A stretch of 64,000 nucleotides of DNA from Gammaproteobacteria bacterium RIFCSPHIGHO2_12_FULL_63_22 (GCA_001801685.1 MGYJ01000026.1:62001-126000); one strand, 5' to 3'. Numbered from the stretch's first letter, positions 52,531 through 60,158 are shown. Translations and numbers: made by a program. Notes: generated by a model not told the origin, from the sequence alone.

Positions 52531-53315
52531 CACGCCTCCGGCGTCCACAGGGTGGAATCGCCTTCACCCCAGACCAGGCGATGGAAATCGAATCCGCCCT
52601 CGATGCGCGGCTTGATGATGCGGAAGAACGGCGACGTATCGAAATCGCGCGGCATGTACAGGCTGTAGTGCCGGATATGCAGGATCTCCGCGCGCGCCTG
52701 TTGTGCGCCGGGCGACTGCGACTCGTGCAACTCCACTTCCGGCAGGATGGGATAACGAATCGAGTCGAAGGCTTGCGCCAGAAGGGTCGAACAGATGGCG
52801 CGGGTCGGCTCGCCGCTGCCCAGCGCGATCATGCGCCGCTTCATGCTGTCGGGCACGGGTGGCGTGCGGATCAGGTAGCGCGCCAGGTCGAAGACATTCT
52901 TCAGGTCGTAGCTGTAACCCACGCGCGACACCATGTAGGTGACCACGGCGTCGATTTCGGCTTCGCTCAAGCCCACCGGCCTGCAGATGCGCGTGTGCAT
53001 GCTTGAAAACGCACTGAGCGGCACGACGCGCACGCCCTCGACCACGTCCACGTCGCACATCACCTTCGCTTCCTCGCCCTCGCCTGGAGGCCCGAGATGG
53101 TCGCCGATGTACAAGGCCGCATGCGACCAGGTCGATTGGGTGAGGAACTTGATGGCACTGGAAAATCGGCTATTGCCCTCGACCAGCAACACATCGCCCT
53201 TGCGCAGGGTCGCCGCCACTTGCTCGCGCGGGCTGGTCGGCAGGTGCGCCTGTCCTTCCCGCGGACGAGACAGGAATCGCGCCAGTCTTCTACCCACCAT
53301 CCGCAACAGCGACAT
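52530..53315 (-). CDS. YiiX/YebB-like NlpC/P60 family cysteine hydrolase
   Basis: A 261-residue permuted papain-like enzyme. The His of the catalytic pair is in STWSHAALYIGD near residue 64, and the Cys in TRAICSTLLAQAF near 177, the order expected for YiiX. The rest contains GDVLLVEGNSRFSSAIKFLT near 43. Family members hydrolyse amide or ester bonds of lipids or peptidoglycan-like substrates. ATG 53315 follows GAGGGG with an 8-bp spacing; the longer open frame lies in the patatin gene. TGATG coupling to the hydrolase downstream. Confidence 0.85.
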   Translation of the reverse strand: MSLLRMVGRRLARFLSRPREGQAHLPTSPREQVAATLRKGDVLLVEGNSRFSSAIKFLTQSTWSHAALYIGDHLGPPGEGEEAKVMCDVDVVEGVRVVPLSAFSSMHTRICRPVGLSEAEIDAVVTYMVSRVGYSYDLKNVFDLARYLIRTPPVPDSMKRRMIALGSGEPTRAICSTLLAQAFDSIRYPILPEVELHESQSPGAQQARAEILHIRHYSLYMPRDFDTSPFFRIIKPRIEGGFDFHRLVWGEGDSTLWTPEA

Positions 53316-53340
53316 CCAGCGACCCCTCACTTCCAGGCCG

Positions 53341-54525
53341 TCAATTCTGCCACCAACGCGCGTGGAAGAAGCGTCGATGGCTTTGCCTAAGCGCAATGCG
53401 CACCGCATCTTCCCCGGACCGATCCGGATAAGGCCAGTCCAGTGGCGCCAACCCGGAAGGGTCGGTTTCCATGCCATCCACGCAGGAGAAATAACCGTGG
53501 TTCACCAGCACTTCGAATTCGGCCGCGGTGAACTTGTCCAGGTCGGTGCGAATCCGGCTGATCACTTCTTCGCACAATCCCAGGCTGTAACCCTCCGCCC
53601 CGGCATCGGATCGGTCGGCGAGGTTCCAGTACGCGCCTTCGAAGTCCCCGGACCGAAGCCCCCCGAAGAACAATCGTTTGCGCAATGCGGCGGCCTGGTT
53701 GCCGACCACGCTCGCGTACCGCAGCAGGCGCCGGAAAACATGCTCGCCGGCAACGAAGGCGAACGGCGCCCCTGCATCGGAAACCAGCATCTCGCGACAG
53801 GACTTGATGACCGGCTCGGTGCCCAGGTTGTCGTATACACCGCCGTCGCTCAGCTCCACGCGGTCACGCAGGTGGTCGCCATAGGTGCTGCGATGCGAGC
53901 CACCGCTGAAATCCTCGGCCTTGAATGGCAGGCGCAGGGGGCCGAACAGTGGCGGGAAGCAAGCCGATGCCGCCACCGCCGTCGCCAGGCTGATCCGGCC
54001 ATGGCGACGCAGGTAGCCGGTCTGGAAATCGCCACAGCGGCGCCTGGAAAATTCCCAGTTGACGCCGAATGTCAGGTTCGTGGCGCAGAACACGAAGGCC
54101 GGCGATGCAGGCAGGTCGCGCAGTTCGACGCCTTCGAAGATCTTTTCGTAGCGCGCCTGCAGAAGATTGACGCGGGCAGAGGGCCATAACCAGTTCCAGG
54201 CCACCGTCAGCAGAACCGGGGCGCTGCGCAGGTCTTGCCGGGCAACCGCGCGAAAGGGTTCGACTACGTCAGCCTTGAAATCGATTCGCTCGCACCAGTC
54301 GGCGAATCCTTCGCTTTCGTCGCGGCGCCCCCGCAGGTAGCGCGTCGCCAGCCAGGCCGACGCGATGCTGCCGCCGGACACGGCGCTGATGGTGTCGACG
54401 CCGTGCAGGCGACCGGTGGCATGCAGGCGAAGCAGTGCGCCCAGGTGGAACAGCGCAGCGCGATAGCCGCCACCGGACAGGCATAGCGCACGGCCGGTTC
54501 GATTCAGGGTTTCCATGGCGCCCAT
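53341..54525 (-). CDS. Patatin-like phospholipase
   Basis: A 394-residue patatin-fold lipase. The oxyanion motif is LCLSGGGYRAALFHLGALL near residue 14, the nucleophile ISAVSGGSIASA near 46 (a VSGGS variant of GXSXG), and the catalytic Asp is in ELSDGGVYDNLG near 227. No signal peptide is obvious. Two in-frame ATGs (54525, 54516) exist; the ribosome site is unclear. The gene follows cueR after 40 bp and precedes the YiiX-like gene by 25 bp, so it probably belongs to the cueR transcription unit. A link to membrane repair under metal stress is only a guess. Confidence 0.88.
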   Translation of the reverse strand: MGAMETLNRTGRALCLSGGGYRAALFHLGALLRLHATGRLHGVDTISAVSGGSIASAWLATRYLRGRRDESEGFADWCERIDFKADVVEPFRAVARQDLRSAPVLLTVAWNWLWPSARVNLLQARYEKIFEGVELRDLPASPAFVFCATNLTFGVNWEFSRRRCGDFQTGYLRRHGRISLATAVAASACFPPLFGPLRLPFKAEDFSGGSHRSTYGDHLRDRVELSDGGVYDNLGTEPVIKSCREMLVSDAGAPFAFVAGEHVFRRLLRYASVVGNQAAALRKRLFFGGLRSGDFEGAYWNLADRSDAGAEGYSLGLCEEVISRIRTDLDKFTAAEFEVLVNHGYFSCVDGMETDPSGLAPLDWPYPDRSGEDAVRIALRQSHRRFFHARWWQN

Positions 54526-54565
54526 TGTGCGCGCGAGCGTCCCATCGCCTGCGACACGCGCCTGG

Positions 54566-55009
54566 TCACGCGCCGGCCAGGTCGTCCAGGATCGGGCAAT
54601 CCGGGCGCTGGTTACCCTGGCAATGCCGGGCCAGCGATTCCAGGGTCCGCTTCATGGATTGCATCTCTTCAATCCTGCGGTCGAGGTCGAGCACATGGGC
54701 CTGGGCCATCTTCTTGACCTGGGCGCTGGCCCGCGACTGGTCATTCCAGAGCGCCAGCAAGCCCTCGATCTGTTTCATCGAAAACCCAAGGCCGCGCGAT
54801 CGCTTGATGAAGCGGAGGCGATGCAGGTCGGCATCGCCATAGAGTCGGTAGCCGGCGAATGTCCGGCTGGCCGGAGGAATCAATCCGGTCGCTTCGTAGT
54901 GGCGGATCATCTTGGCGCTGATTCCGCTGACCTGCGCCGCCTCGCCGATATTGTGGAAGCCCTGCACTTTTGCGTCGGCCAGTTCCGGCCGTTCGATCCT
55001 GCGCGCCAT
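54566..55009 (-). CDS. cueR: CueR-type copper-sensing MerR regulator
   Basis: A 147-residue MerR-family activator. The winged-helix DNA-binding part runs FHNIGEAAQVSGISAKMIRHYEATGLIPP (split: FHNIGEAAQVSG and MIRHYEATGLIPP) with RTFAGYRLYGDAD following. The dimerisation helix is SMKQIEGLLALWNDQSRASAQVKKMA, cited in halves, with Ser at the position that in CueR excludes divalent metals. The metal loop is CQGNQRPDCPI, the CX7C of Cu(I)/Ag(I) sensors near residue 132-140. ATG 55009 has AGGAG seven bases upstream. The first in-frame extension upstream lies in the promoter and is not used. Confidence 0.93.
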   Translation of the reverse strand: MARRIERPELADAKVQGFHNIGEAAQVSGISAKMIRHYEATGLIPPASRTFAGYRLYGDADLHRLRFIKRSRGLGFSMKQIEGLLALWNDQSRASAQVKKMAQAHVLDLDRRIEEMQSMKRTLESLARHCQGNQRPDCPILDDLAGA

Positions 55010-55044
55010 GTCCTGTCTCCTGGCCTGTCGTGATTCACGGCGCC

Positions 55045-55075
55045 AGCTTAAACCTTCCCATGGGGGCAAGCTCAA
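55045..55075 (-). promoter_or_regulatory. Promoter of cueR with CueR box in a 19-bp spacer
   Basis: Minus-strand -35 TTGAGC (55075-55070) and -10 TAAGCT (55050-55045) are separated by exactly 19 bp. The long spacer and the GGAAGGTT end are, as I recall, those of E. coli copA, controlled by CueR. The box lies between the two elements, so copper-CueR would activate its own gene here. Leader length to ATG is about 30 bases. Confidence 0.8.
55052..55070. repeat. CueR operator copy 1 of a 19-bp direct repeat
   Basis: The sequence ACCTTCCCATGGGGGCAAG occurs here and again at 55084-55102, 32 bp apart (three helical turns). It is an imperfect dyad (CCTT half-sites) of CueR-box type. This copy serves the cueR promoter. 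Confidence 0.85.
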
Positions 55076-55080
55076 CCCGC

Positions 55081-55111
55081 TTGACCTTCCCATGGGGGCA
55101 AGGCCCAGCCT
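55081..55111 (+). promoter_or_regulatory. Promoter of the metallothionein-like gene with CueR box
   Basis: Plus-strand -35 TTGACC (55081-55086), 19-bp spacer, -10 CAGCCT (55106-55111). The -10 is weak, as usual for MerR-activated promoters. The left half TTGACCTTCCC equals, as recalled, the E. coli copA promoter. It lies back to back with the cueR promoter, five bases apart at the -35 elements. About 35 bases remain to the ATG at 55153. Confidence 0.75.
55084..55102. repeat. CueR operator copy 2 of a 19-bp direct repeat
   Basis: Exact second copy of ACCTTCCCATGGGGGCAAG (first at 55052-55070). It occupies the spacer of the rightward promoter. The two copies differ from each other only outside the 19 bp, which argues for selection on the operator. 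Confidence 0.85.
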
Positions 55112-55152
55112 TCGTCCTGCGGCATCCCGCCGCGCCAACCTAAGGAACGAAA

Positions 55153-55284
55153 ATGGGCCTCGAGACCACCAAGATCACCGCCGCCACCGCCGACATGTCG
55201 TGTGGTTATTGCTGTCGCTGCATCGAATGCCAGTGCACTGAATGCCAGTGCTGCGCCTGCGACGGTTGCCGCTGCCCGACCTGA
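55153..55284 (+). CDS. Cysteine-rich metallothionein-like protein (43 residues)
   Basis: A 43-residue protein with 12 cysteines (28 percent), all between residues 17 and 41. They fall at 17, 20, 21, 23, 26, 28, 31, 33, 34, 36, 39 and 41, an ordered array of CxxC, CC and CxC units. The first 16 residues are cysteine-free (ETTKITAATADMS). There is no signal peptide, so a cytoplasmic metal sink is expected. ATG 55153 follows AAGGAA with five bases between. It is divergent from cueR with a CueR box in its promoter, so Cu(I) binding is the best reading. No histidines. Not a member of a family I can name with certainty. Confidence 0.82.
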   Translation: MGLETTKITAATADMSCGYCCRCIECQCTECQCCACDGCRCPT

Positions 55285-55300
55285 TCCGCCGACGCGGATC
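55283..55300. terminator. Hairpin joining the stop codons of two convergent genes
   Basis: A perfect stem GATCCGC / GCGGATC with a four-base loop. Its left arm lies within the metallothionein stop codon and its right arm within the stop codon of the convergent cNMP-binding gene. No T-run follows on either side, so termination is possible but not typical. Confidence 0.55.
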
Positions 55301-56126
55301 AATCCTTCCCGCGCAGCGCCTCTCGCACTTTTGCCTCGGCGCGAAACTCCGCCAGCTCACGCAGCAGGGTTTCGATATTCACTTCGTTCTTCAGGTTGAC
55401 CTTGAAGTCGGTATCGGCGCGGGCGCGGTCCTTCAGGGATTGGCGGTTCTGGCTCATTACGATCAAGGGGCCTTGCAGGCCCACCAGGATCGCCAGCGCC
55501 AGGTTGAAGAACTGGAATGGATAGGGATCGATCGGCAGCTTGATCAGCCAACCGGAATTGACAGCGCACCAGGCAATCGTCAGTGCGATCAGGAAAAGGA
55601 TGAAAGCCCAGCTGCCATTCAACGCCGCGACATTGTCTGCCAGGCGGTCGCTCCAGCTGAGGTTCTTCTCGAATTCCTCGTCCACGTTCTTGGCCGCACG
55701 CGCGGACAACATCGTGTTCGTTTCCCTCAGCCGTTCGCTCAGCGTACGCAGGATCGCCAGCGCCACCTTCGGCCGGTTTTCCAGATAGCCTTCCAGGGTG
55801 CGGCGCTGCAATTCGAGCAGCACCGTTTCGGTCGTGGCCAGGGCGCTGGCGCTGCGCGGTTTTTCGTCGAACAGCGCCAGCTCACCGAAGTATTCGCCGC
55901 GGGCGATGTCCTTCAGCGAGATCCGACGCGAGGCTTCGCCCGGCAGGTGGATGTTGATGTCCCCGCTCTCGACGATGTACATCGAGTCGCCGTTGTCACC
56001 TTGCGAGAACACCATGCTTCCGGCGGCAAATTGCCGCCGTTGCAAGCTGGCGCCCAGCTCGGCGAGGTCGTGGTCGGTCAGGCCTTCGAACAGCTCGATC
56101 GAACGTAGCAGCGGGGTCGGGTCCAC
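55299..56126 (-). CDS. Cyclic-nucleotide-binding domain plus DUF1003 membrane protein
   Basis: A 275-residue protein. Residues 10-125 are a CRP-like cNMP domain, seen in FEGLTDHDLAELGASLQRR, GDNGDSMYIVESGDINIHL and GEYFGELALFDEKPRSASALA (the phosphate-binding cassette). Residues 165-260 form DUF1003 with two hydrophobic helices, NGSWAFILFLIALTIAWCAVN and FQFFNLALAILVGLQGPLIVM, given in parts. The start is GTG 56126, as no ATG gives a full cNMP domain. It ends beside the metallothionein gene, convergent. It may sense a nucleotide at the inner membrane, role unknown. Confidence 0.85.
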   Translation of the reverse strand: MDPTPLLRSIELFEGLTDHDLAELGASLQRRQFAAGSMVFSQGDNGDSMYIVESGDINIHLPGEASRRISLKDIARGEYFGELALFDEKPRSASALATTETVLLELQRRTLEGYLENRPKVALAILRTLSERLRETNTMLSARAAKNVDEEFEKNLSWSDRLADNVAALNGSWAFILFLIALTIAWCAVNSGWLIKLPIDPYPFQFFNLALAILVGLQGPLIVMSQNRQSLKDRARADTDFKVNLKNEVNIETLLRELAEFRAEAKVREALRGKD

Positions 56127-56129
56127 TCC

Positions 56130-57068
56130 CTACTTCTTGGGCGCGAGTTTGTCGTTGAGGACCCAGCCGACGTTGCCGTTCTCGTCCTCGACTTCCCACC
56201 ACATGTCTTCCTTGCCGCCGAGCGGATACACCATCATGCCGCTGTCGAGCGTGCGCACGGTGGAACTGCTCTTCGACGGCGAGCGCTTCATTTCAGCGCT
56301 GGAAATGGCGACGAAACTCTGTCGCGGCGCCGAAGCCACGACGTCGGCGTTCAGGCCACCCATCTGCGTCACCAATTGGCGATACGCATCCAGGAAGGCC
56401 AGGCCGACCACCTTGCCGACATCGGTGCTGGCGTAGGCGCCGCCGCCCGCACCCGCCCAGCCAGCGAAGCCACCCGCGCCCCAGCTGAAGTCGGACTTCT
56501 TGGCGAAGCCTTCGATGTTGTATTCCTCTTCCGACGTGCGCGTATTGACCAGCGAGATGACAGTCTGCGCTTCGACCTTGTTGGTCTTGATACCGCCTGC
56601 CAGGGCGCCCAGGCCGCCGAAGCGGCTGCCGAGCATGCCACCAGCGATGGCGCCTACCGCGCTGCCACCGGAGTTCTGGTTTTGCCCGGCGACGTCGGCC
56701 ACCAGTAGCCAGTCGGCCGACTTGATCTGGCCGCCGCCCACATTGGAGCCGCGCTGCAGGTTGCCTTCACCGGCCAGGGCCTGTTCGCGCTGGATCGCTT
56801 CCATGCCGGCGCCGCGATTGACCAGCTTGAAGCAGCCTGATTTGGAGATGAAGGTCTTCAGCAGGGTGGACGGCGCGCCGAGCTGGTAGGCCTTCCAGCC
56901 CTGCCCATCGCCGTCAACCAGGGCGATGGTGCCCAGAACCTTGCCGCAGACCGGAATTTCGGCAGTCTTGGTCGAGCCTTTGGTGTTCTCGACCTTGGCC
57001 ATGGCGGACATCGACAGTCCCATGGCGACGGCAGCTGCGCAGGCAGCCGCCAAACGTGAAGATTTCAT
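56130..57068 (-). CDS. CsgG/HfaB-like protein with C-terminal SH3 domain
   Basis: A 312-residue exported protein with a signal peptide ending near SAMAK (about 24). The CsgG-like core has LLKTFISKSGCFKLVNRGAGMEAI and ADWLLVADVAGQNQN with a glycine-rich stretch (GSAVGAIAGGMLGSRFGGLGALAGG, split by rules) near 133-158, and the last 70 residues form a bacterial SH3 domain (DSGMMVYPLGGKEDMWWEV and NGNVGWVLNDKLAPK). No lipobox Cys is present, unlike classical CsgG pores. It begins 4 bp after the cNMP gene in reading order and may share its transcript. Function unknown. Confidence 0.8.
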   Translation of the reverse strand: MKSSRLAAACAAAVAMGLSMSAMAKVENTKGSTKTAEIPVCGKVLGTIALVDGDGQGWKAYQLGAPSTLLKTFISKSGCFKLVNRGAGMEAIQREQALAGEGNLQRGSNVGGGQIKSADWLLVADVAGQNQNSGGSAVGAIAGGMLGSRFGGLGALAGGIKTNKVEAQTVISLVNTRTSEEEYNIEGFAKKSDFSWGAGGFAGWAGAGGGAYASTDVGKVVGLAFLDAYRQLVTQMGGLNADVVASAPRQSFVAISSAEMKRSPSKSSSTVRTLDSGMMVYPLGGKEDMWWEVEDENGNVGWVLNDKLAPKK

Positions 57069-57255
57069 TCGGAATTATCCCCTGTTGGATGACACTTTTT
57101 GCACGACGCACGTCCCTTCGGGCACGGTAAACGAAGTGTCCTGAGCCGGCAAGGCCGGAACGCCCTGCCACCGCGACCACGGGCTGGTCGTGACACTTGC
57201 AAGCAGGCGATTACGGGCGTAAAAAAACGAGTCCCGGCTACCGGGAACCGACATC

Positions 57256-58968
57256 ATGAAGCGTCCCATCGCAATCGGATTGGTTATTGCCGTCCTGGCC
57301 GCAGGCGTGCTTTACACGCGGTCACTGCGCAGCCCTGACTCCCCACCGGCAACGCCGGCCGCGCAGGCGCCCCCGCCAGCAGCCGACCAGATCGTCGGCG
57401 CCACCTTGCTCGATGGCCTGGGCAACTATTCGTTCGCCGTCACCAGCAAGCAGCCCGACGTGCAGCGCTGGTTCGACCAAGGCCTGATGCTGACCTTCGG
57501 CTTCAACCACGATGCGGCAGAACGGTCATTCCTGCGCGCCACGCAACTCGATCCCGATTGCGCGATGTGCTGGTGGGGCGCATCGCTGGTGCTCGGGCCG
57601 CATGTCAACGCGGCCATGGATCCGGCGAATAACCCGAAAGCCTGGTCGCGCCTGCAAAAGGCGGTGAACCTGGCCAGTGGCGCGACCCCGCGCGAGCAAG
57701 GTTTCATCACCGCGCTGACGGCGCGCTACAGCGAGACGCCTGGCGAAGATCGCCGCCCCCTGGATGTTGCCTACGCCGCGGCCATGGGCAAGCTGGCGGC
57801 GCAGTATCCCGACGACCTGGATGCGGCCGTGATGCATGCAGAAGCGATGATGGACTTGCAGCCCTGGGATTATTACGACGAAAAACTGCAGCCCAAGGGC
57901 AGCACGGCGGAAGTGGTCTCAACGCTGGAATCGGTGCTCAAGCGGAATCCGGACCATCCCGGCGCACTGCATCTGTACGTGCATGCCGTCGAGGCCTCGG
58001 CCGATCCTGCGCGCGGCGTCGCTGCAGCCGATCGCCTGCGCACGCTGATCCCCGGGTCGGGCCACCTGGTGCACATGCCCGCGCACATCTATTCGCGGGT
58101 CGGCCGGTGGCACGACGCGGTGCTGGCCAACCAGATCGCCATCAAGGCCGATGACGCCTATCTCGCCATCTGCCGTGGCAACGTCCAGGGTGTCTATCCG
58201 CTGGGTTACGTGCCGCACAATCATCACTTCCTGTGGTTTGCGTCCAGCATGGAAGGCTCGAGCGCCGTCGCGAAAGAGGCCGCGGGCCACACCGCCGACC
58301 GAACCAATCTTCCCGACCTGATGCGGCAACCGGGTTTCGCCGGACTGCAGCATTACTGGATGACGCCCTGGTTCTATCGCGTCCGCTTCGGGCGTTGGGA
58401 TGAGATCCGCGGCCAGCCCAACCCCGCAACCGACCTGCCCTATGTCACCGCCATCTGGAATTACGCCCAGGGCGTGGCCGCCGTTCGCGGCGGGCAGCTG
58501 GGCGAGGCGGACAAATACCTTGCCGCGCTGGCAGCCATTGCCGAAGATCCCGCTCTCACCAAACTGATGGTGTGGGATCGCTATCCGCTGTCGCATTCAG
58601 CGCGCATCGCTGCGCGCAGCCTGCGCGCGGACATCGCCGCCGCCCGCGGCGACTTCAAGACCGCTATCGCACAACTGCGCGAGGCGGTCGAAATCGAGGA
58701 TTCGATTCCCTATGACGAACCTCCCGGCTGGCATTCGCCGGTGCGACATGCCCTGGGTGAAACGCTGCTGGCCGCCGGCAAGCCGGCAGATGCCGAGGCG
58801 GTGTACCAGCAAGAGTTGCAGCGCAATCCGGAAAATGGCTGGTCGCTGTTCGGGCTGGCGCGGGCGATGCGCGCACAGGGTCGCGAGAAGGACGCTCTCG
58901 CTGTCGATCAACGCTTCAAGGCTGCCTGGCAACATGCAGATGTAAGTCTGGTTGCCTCGAGGTTCTAG
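57256..58968 (+). CDS. Tetratricopeptide repeat protein, membrane-anchored
   Basis: A 570-residue protein with one N-terminal hydrophobic segment (about 5-22), then a Pro/Ala linker, and TPR units in the body: WFDQGLMLTFGFNHDAAERSF near 72, DCAMCWWGASLVLGPHVNAAM near 99 and GALHLYVHAVEAS near 236. The motifs CAMCWWG and GHLVHMPAHIYSRVGRW recur in a conserved bacterial family of unknown function, whose Cys and His could bind metal. The C-terminal TPR ends near residue 560. The next gene (cfa) begins 13 bp later and they form an operon. Confidence 0.82.
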   Translation: MKRPIAIGLVIAVLAAGVLYTRSLRSPDSPPATPAAQAPPPAADQIVGATLLDGLGNYSFAVTSKQPDVQRWFDQGLMLTFGFNHDAAERSFLRATQLDPDCAMCWWGASLVLGPHVNAAMDPANNPKAWSRLQKAVNLASGATPREQGFITALTARYSETPGEDRRPLDVAYAAAMGKLAAQYPDDLDAAVMHAEAMMDLQPWDYYDEKLQPKGSTAEVVSTLESVLKRNPDHPGALHLYVHAVEASADPARGVAAADRLRTLIPGSGHLVHMPAHIYSRVGRWHDAVLANQIAIKADDAYLAICRGNVQGVYPLGYVPHNHHFLWFASSMEGSSAVAKEAAGHTADRTNLPDLMRQPGFAGLQHYWMTPWFYRVRFGRWDEIRGQPNPATDLPYVTAIWNYAQGVAAVRGGQLGEADKYLAALAAIAEDPALTKLMVWDRYPLSHSARIAARSLRADIAAARGDFKTAIAQLREAVEIEDSIPYDEPPGWHSPVRHALGETLLAAGKPADAEAVYQQELQRNPENGWSLFGLARAMRAQGREKDALAVDQRFKAAWQHADVSLVASRF

Positions 58969-58981
58969 ACGGAGGACGGCC

Positions 58982-60145
58982 ATGGCCATCGGACATGCCA
59001 CGCTGGAACGCCACCACACCGGGCCGTTCCGGCACCGGGTGGAACGCCTGCTGGGCCAGGCGGACGTGCGAATCGGAGGGCCACGCCCCTGGGACATGCA
59101 AGTCCACGATGACCGCGTGTTCACCCGGCTGCTTGCGCTGGGTTCGCTGGGCCTGGGCGAGAGCTACATGGACGGCGACTGGGATGCGAGTTCGCTGGAC
59201 GGTCTGCTGTTCCGCCTGCTGGACGCACGAGTGGACGAGCACGTGAGCGGCATCGCGGCGATCTTCGACGCGGTTCGTGCGCGCCTGGTGAACCTGCAGA
59301 CGCCGCAGCGCAGCACCCAGGTGGCGCGTCGTCACTACGACCTGGGCAACGACCTGTACCGCGCCATGCTCGGGCCGCGAATGATCTACAGCTGCGGCTA
59401 TTGGCGATCGCCGCAAGGCGCGGTGGCGTTCGACCTGGACACTGCGCAGGAAGCAAAGCTCGACCTGGTCTGTCGCAAGCTCGGGCTGCAGCGTGGCCAG
59501 CGCGTACTGGACATCGGCTGCGGCTGGGGCGGCGCACTGCGTTACGCGGCGGAACGATTCGGCGTCACCGGCGTCGGGCTGACCATCTCGCGCGAACAGG
59601 CCGAGCATGCCAAGCGCGTGTGCGCGGGCCTGCCGATTGAAATCCGCCTGCAGGATTACCGGGAAATCGACGAGCCCTTCGACCATGTCTTCTCGATCGG
59701 CATGTTCGAACACGTGGGCGTGCGCAACTATCGTCGCTACTTCGAGTCGGTGCGCCGCTGCCTCTCGCCCGATGGCCTGTTCCTGCTTCACAGCATCGGC
59801 CGCGACGCATCGGGCCACCGGACCGATCCATGGATCGGGCGTTACATCTTCCCCAACTCGATGCTGCCTTCCGCCGCCCAGGTGACCCGATCGTTCGAAG
59901 GCATGTTCGTGCTGGAGGACTGGCACAACTTCGGCGCCGACTACGACCTCACCCTGCAAGCATGGCGACGCAATGTCGAGAAAGCCTGGCCTGGGCTGGA
60001 TGCTGGTTACGACGAACGTTTCCGCCGCATGTGGCGCTACTACCTGTGTGCATCCATGGCGGTATTCCGCAGCCGGCGCGCGCACCTTTGGCAAATGGTG
60101 CTGTCACCGCGGGGCGTACCGGGCGGCTACGTCGCGCCGCGCTGA
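58982..60145 (+). CDS. cfa: Cyclopropane-fatty-acyl-phospholipid synthase
   Basis: A 387-residue enzyme, E. coli Cfa being 382. The SAM-binding motif is VLDIGCGWGGALRYAAE near residue 170, preceded by VARRHYDLGNDLYRAMLGPRMIYSCGYW-type region near 113-140, and IGMFEHVGVRNYRRYFE near 243. It adds a methylene bridge to unsaturated acyl chains of membrane phospholipids. The usual active-site Cys (YYLNACAGAF in E. coli) is changed to YYLCASMAVF here. ATG 58982 is set by GGAGGA five bases upstream. It follows the TPR gene by 13 bp. Confidence 0.9.
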   Translation: MAIGHATLERHHTGPFRHRVERLLGQADVRIGGPRPWDMQVHDDRVFTRLLALGSLGLGESYMDGDWDASSLDGLLFRLLDARVDEHVSGIAAIFDAVRARLVNLQTPQRSTQVARRHYDLGNDLYRAMLGPRMIYSCGYWRSPQGAVAFDLDTAQEAKLDLVCRKLGLQRGQRVLDIGCGWGGALRYAAERFGVTGVGLTISREQAEHAKRVCAGLPIEIRLQDYREIDEPFDHVFSIGMFEHVGVRNYRRYFESVRRCLSPDGLFLLHSIGRDASGHRTDPWIGRYIFPNSMLPSAAQVTRSFEGMFVLEDWHNFGADYDLTLQAWRRNVEKAWPGLDAGYDERFRRMWRYYLCASMAVFRSRRAHLWQMVLSPRGVPGGYVAPR

Positions 60146-60158
60146 TTCTCCGGCAGCT

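Noticed and set aside
55072-55302. Minus-strand 76-codon frame across the metallothionein gene
   Set aside because: It crosses both CueR promoters and lacks a ribosome site; the plus-strand Cys-rich frame is far better supported.
57091-57198. Three copies of GACACTT (two direct, one inverted) before the TPR gene
   Set aside because: Seven-base matches are too short, and no spacing rule or promoter relation is visible.
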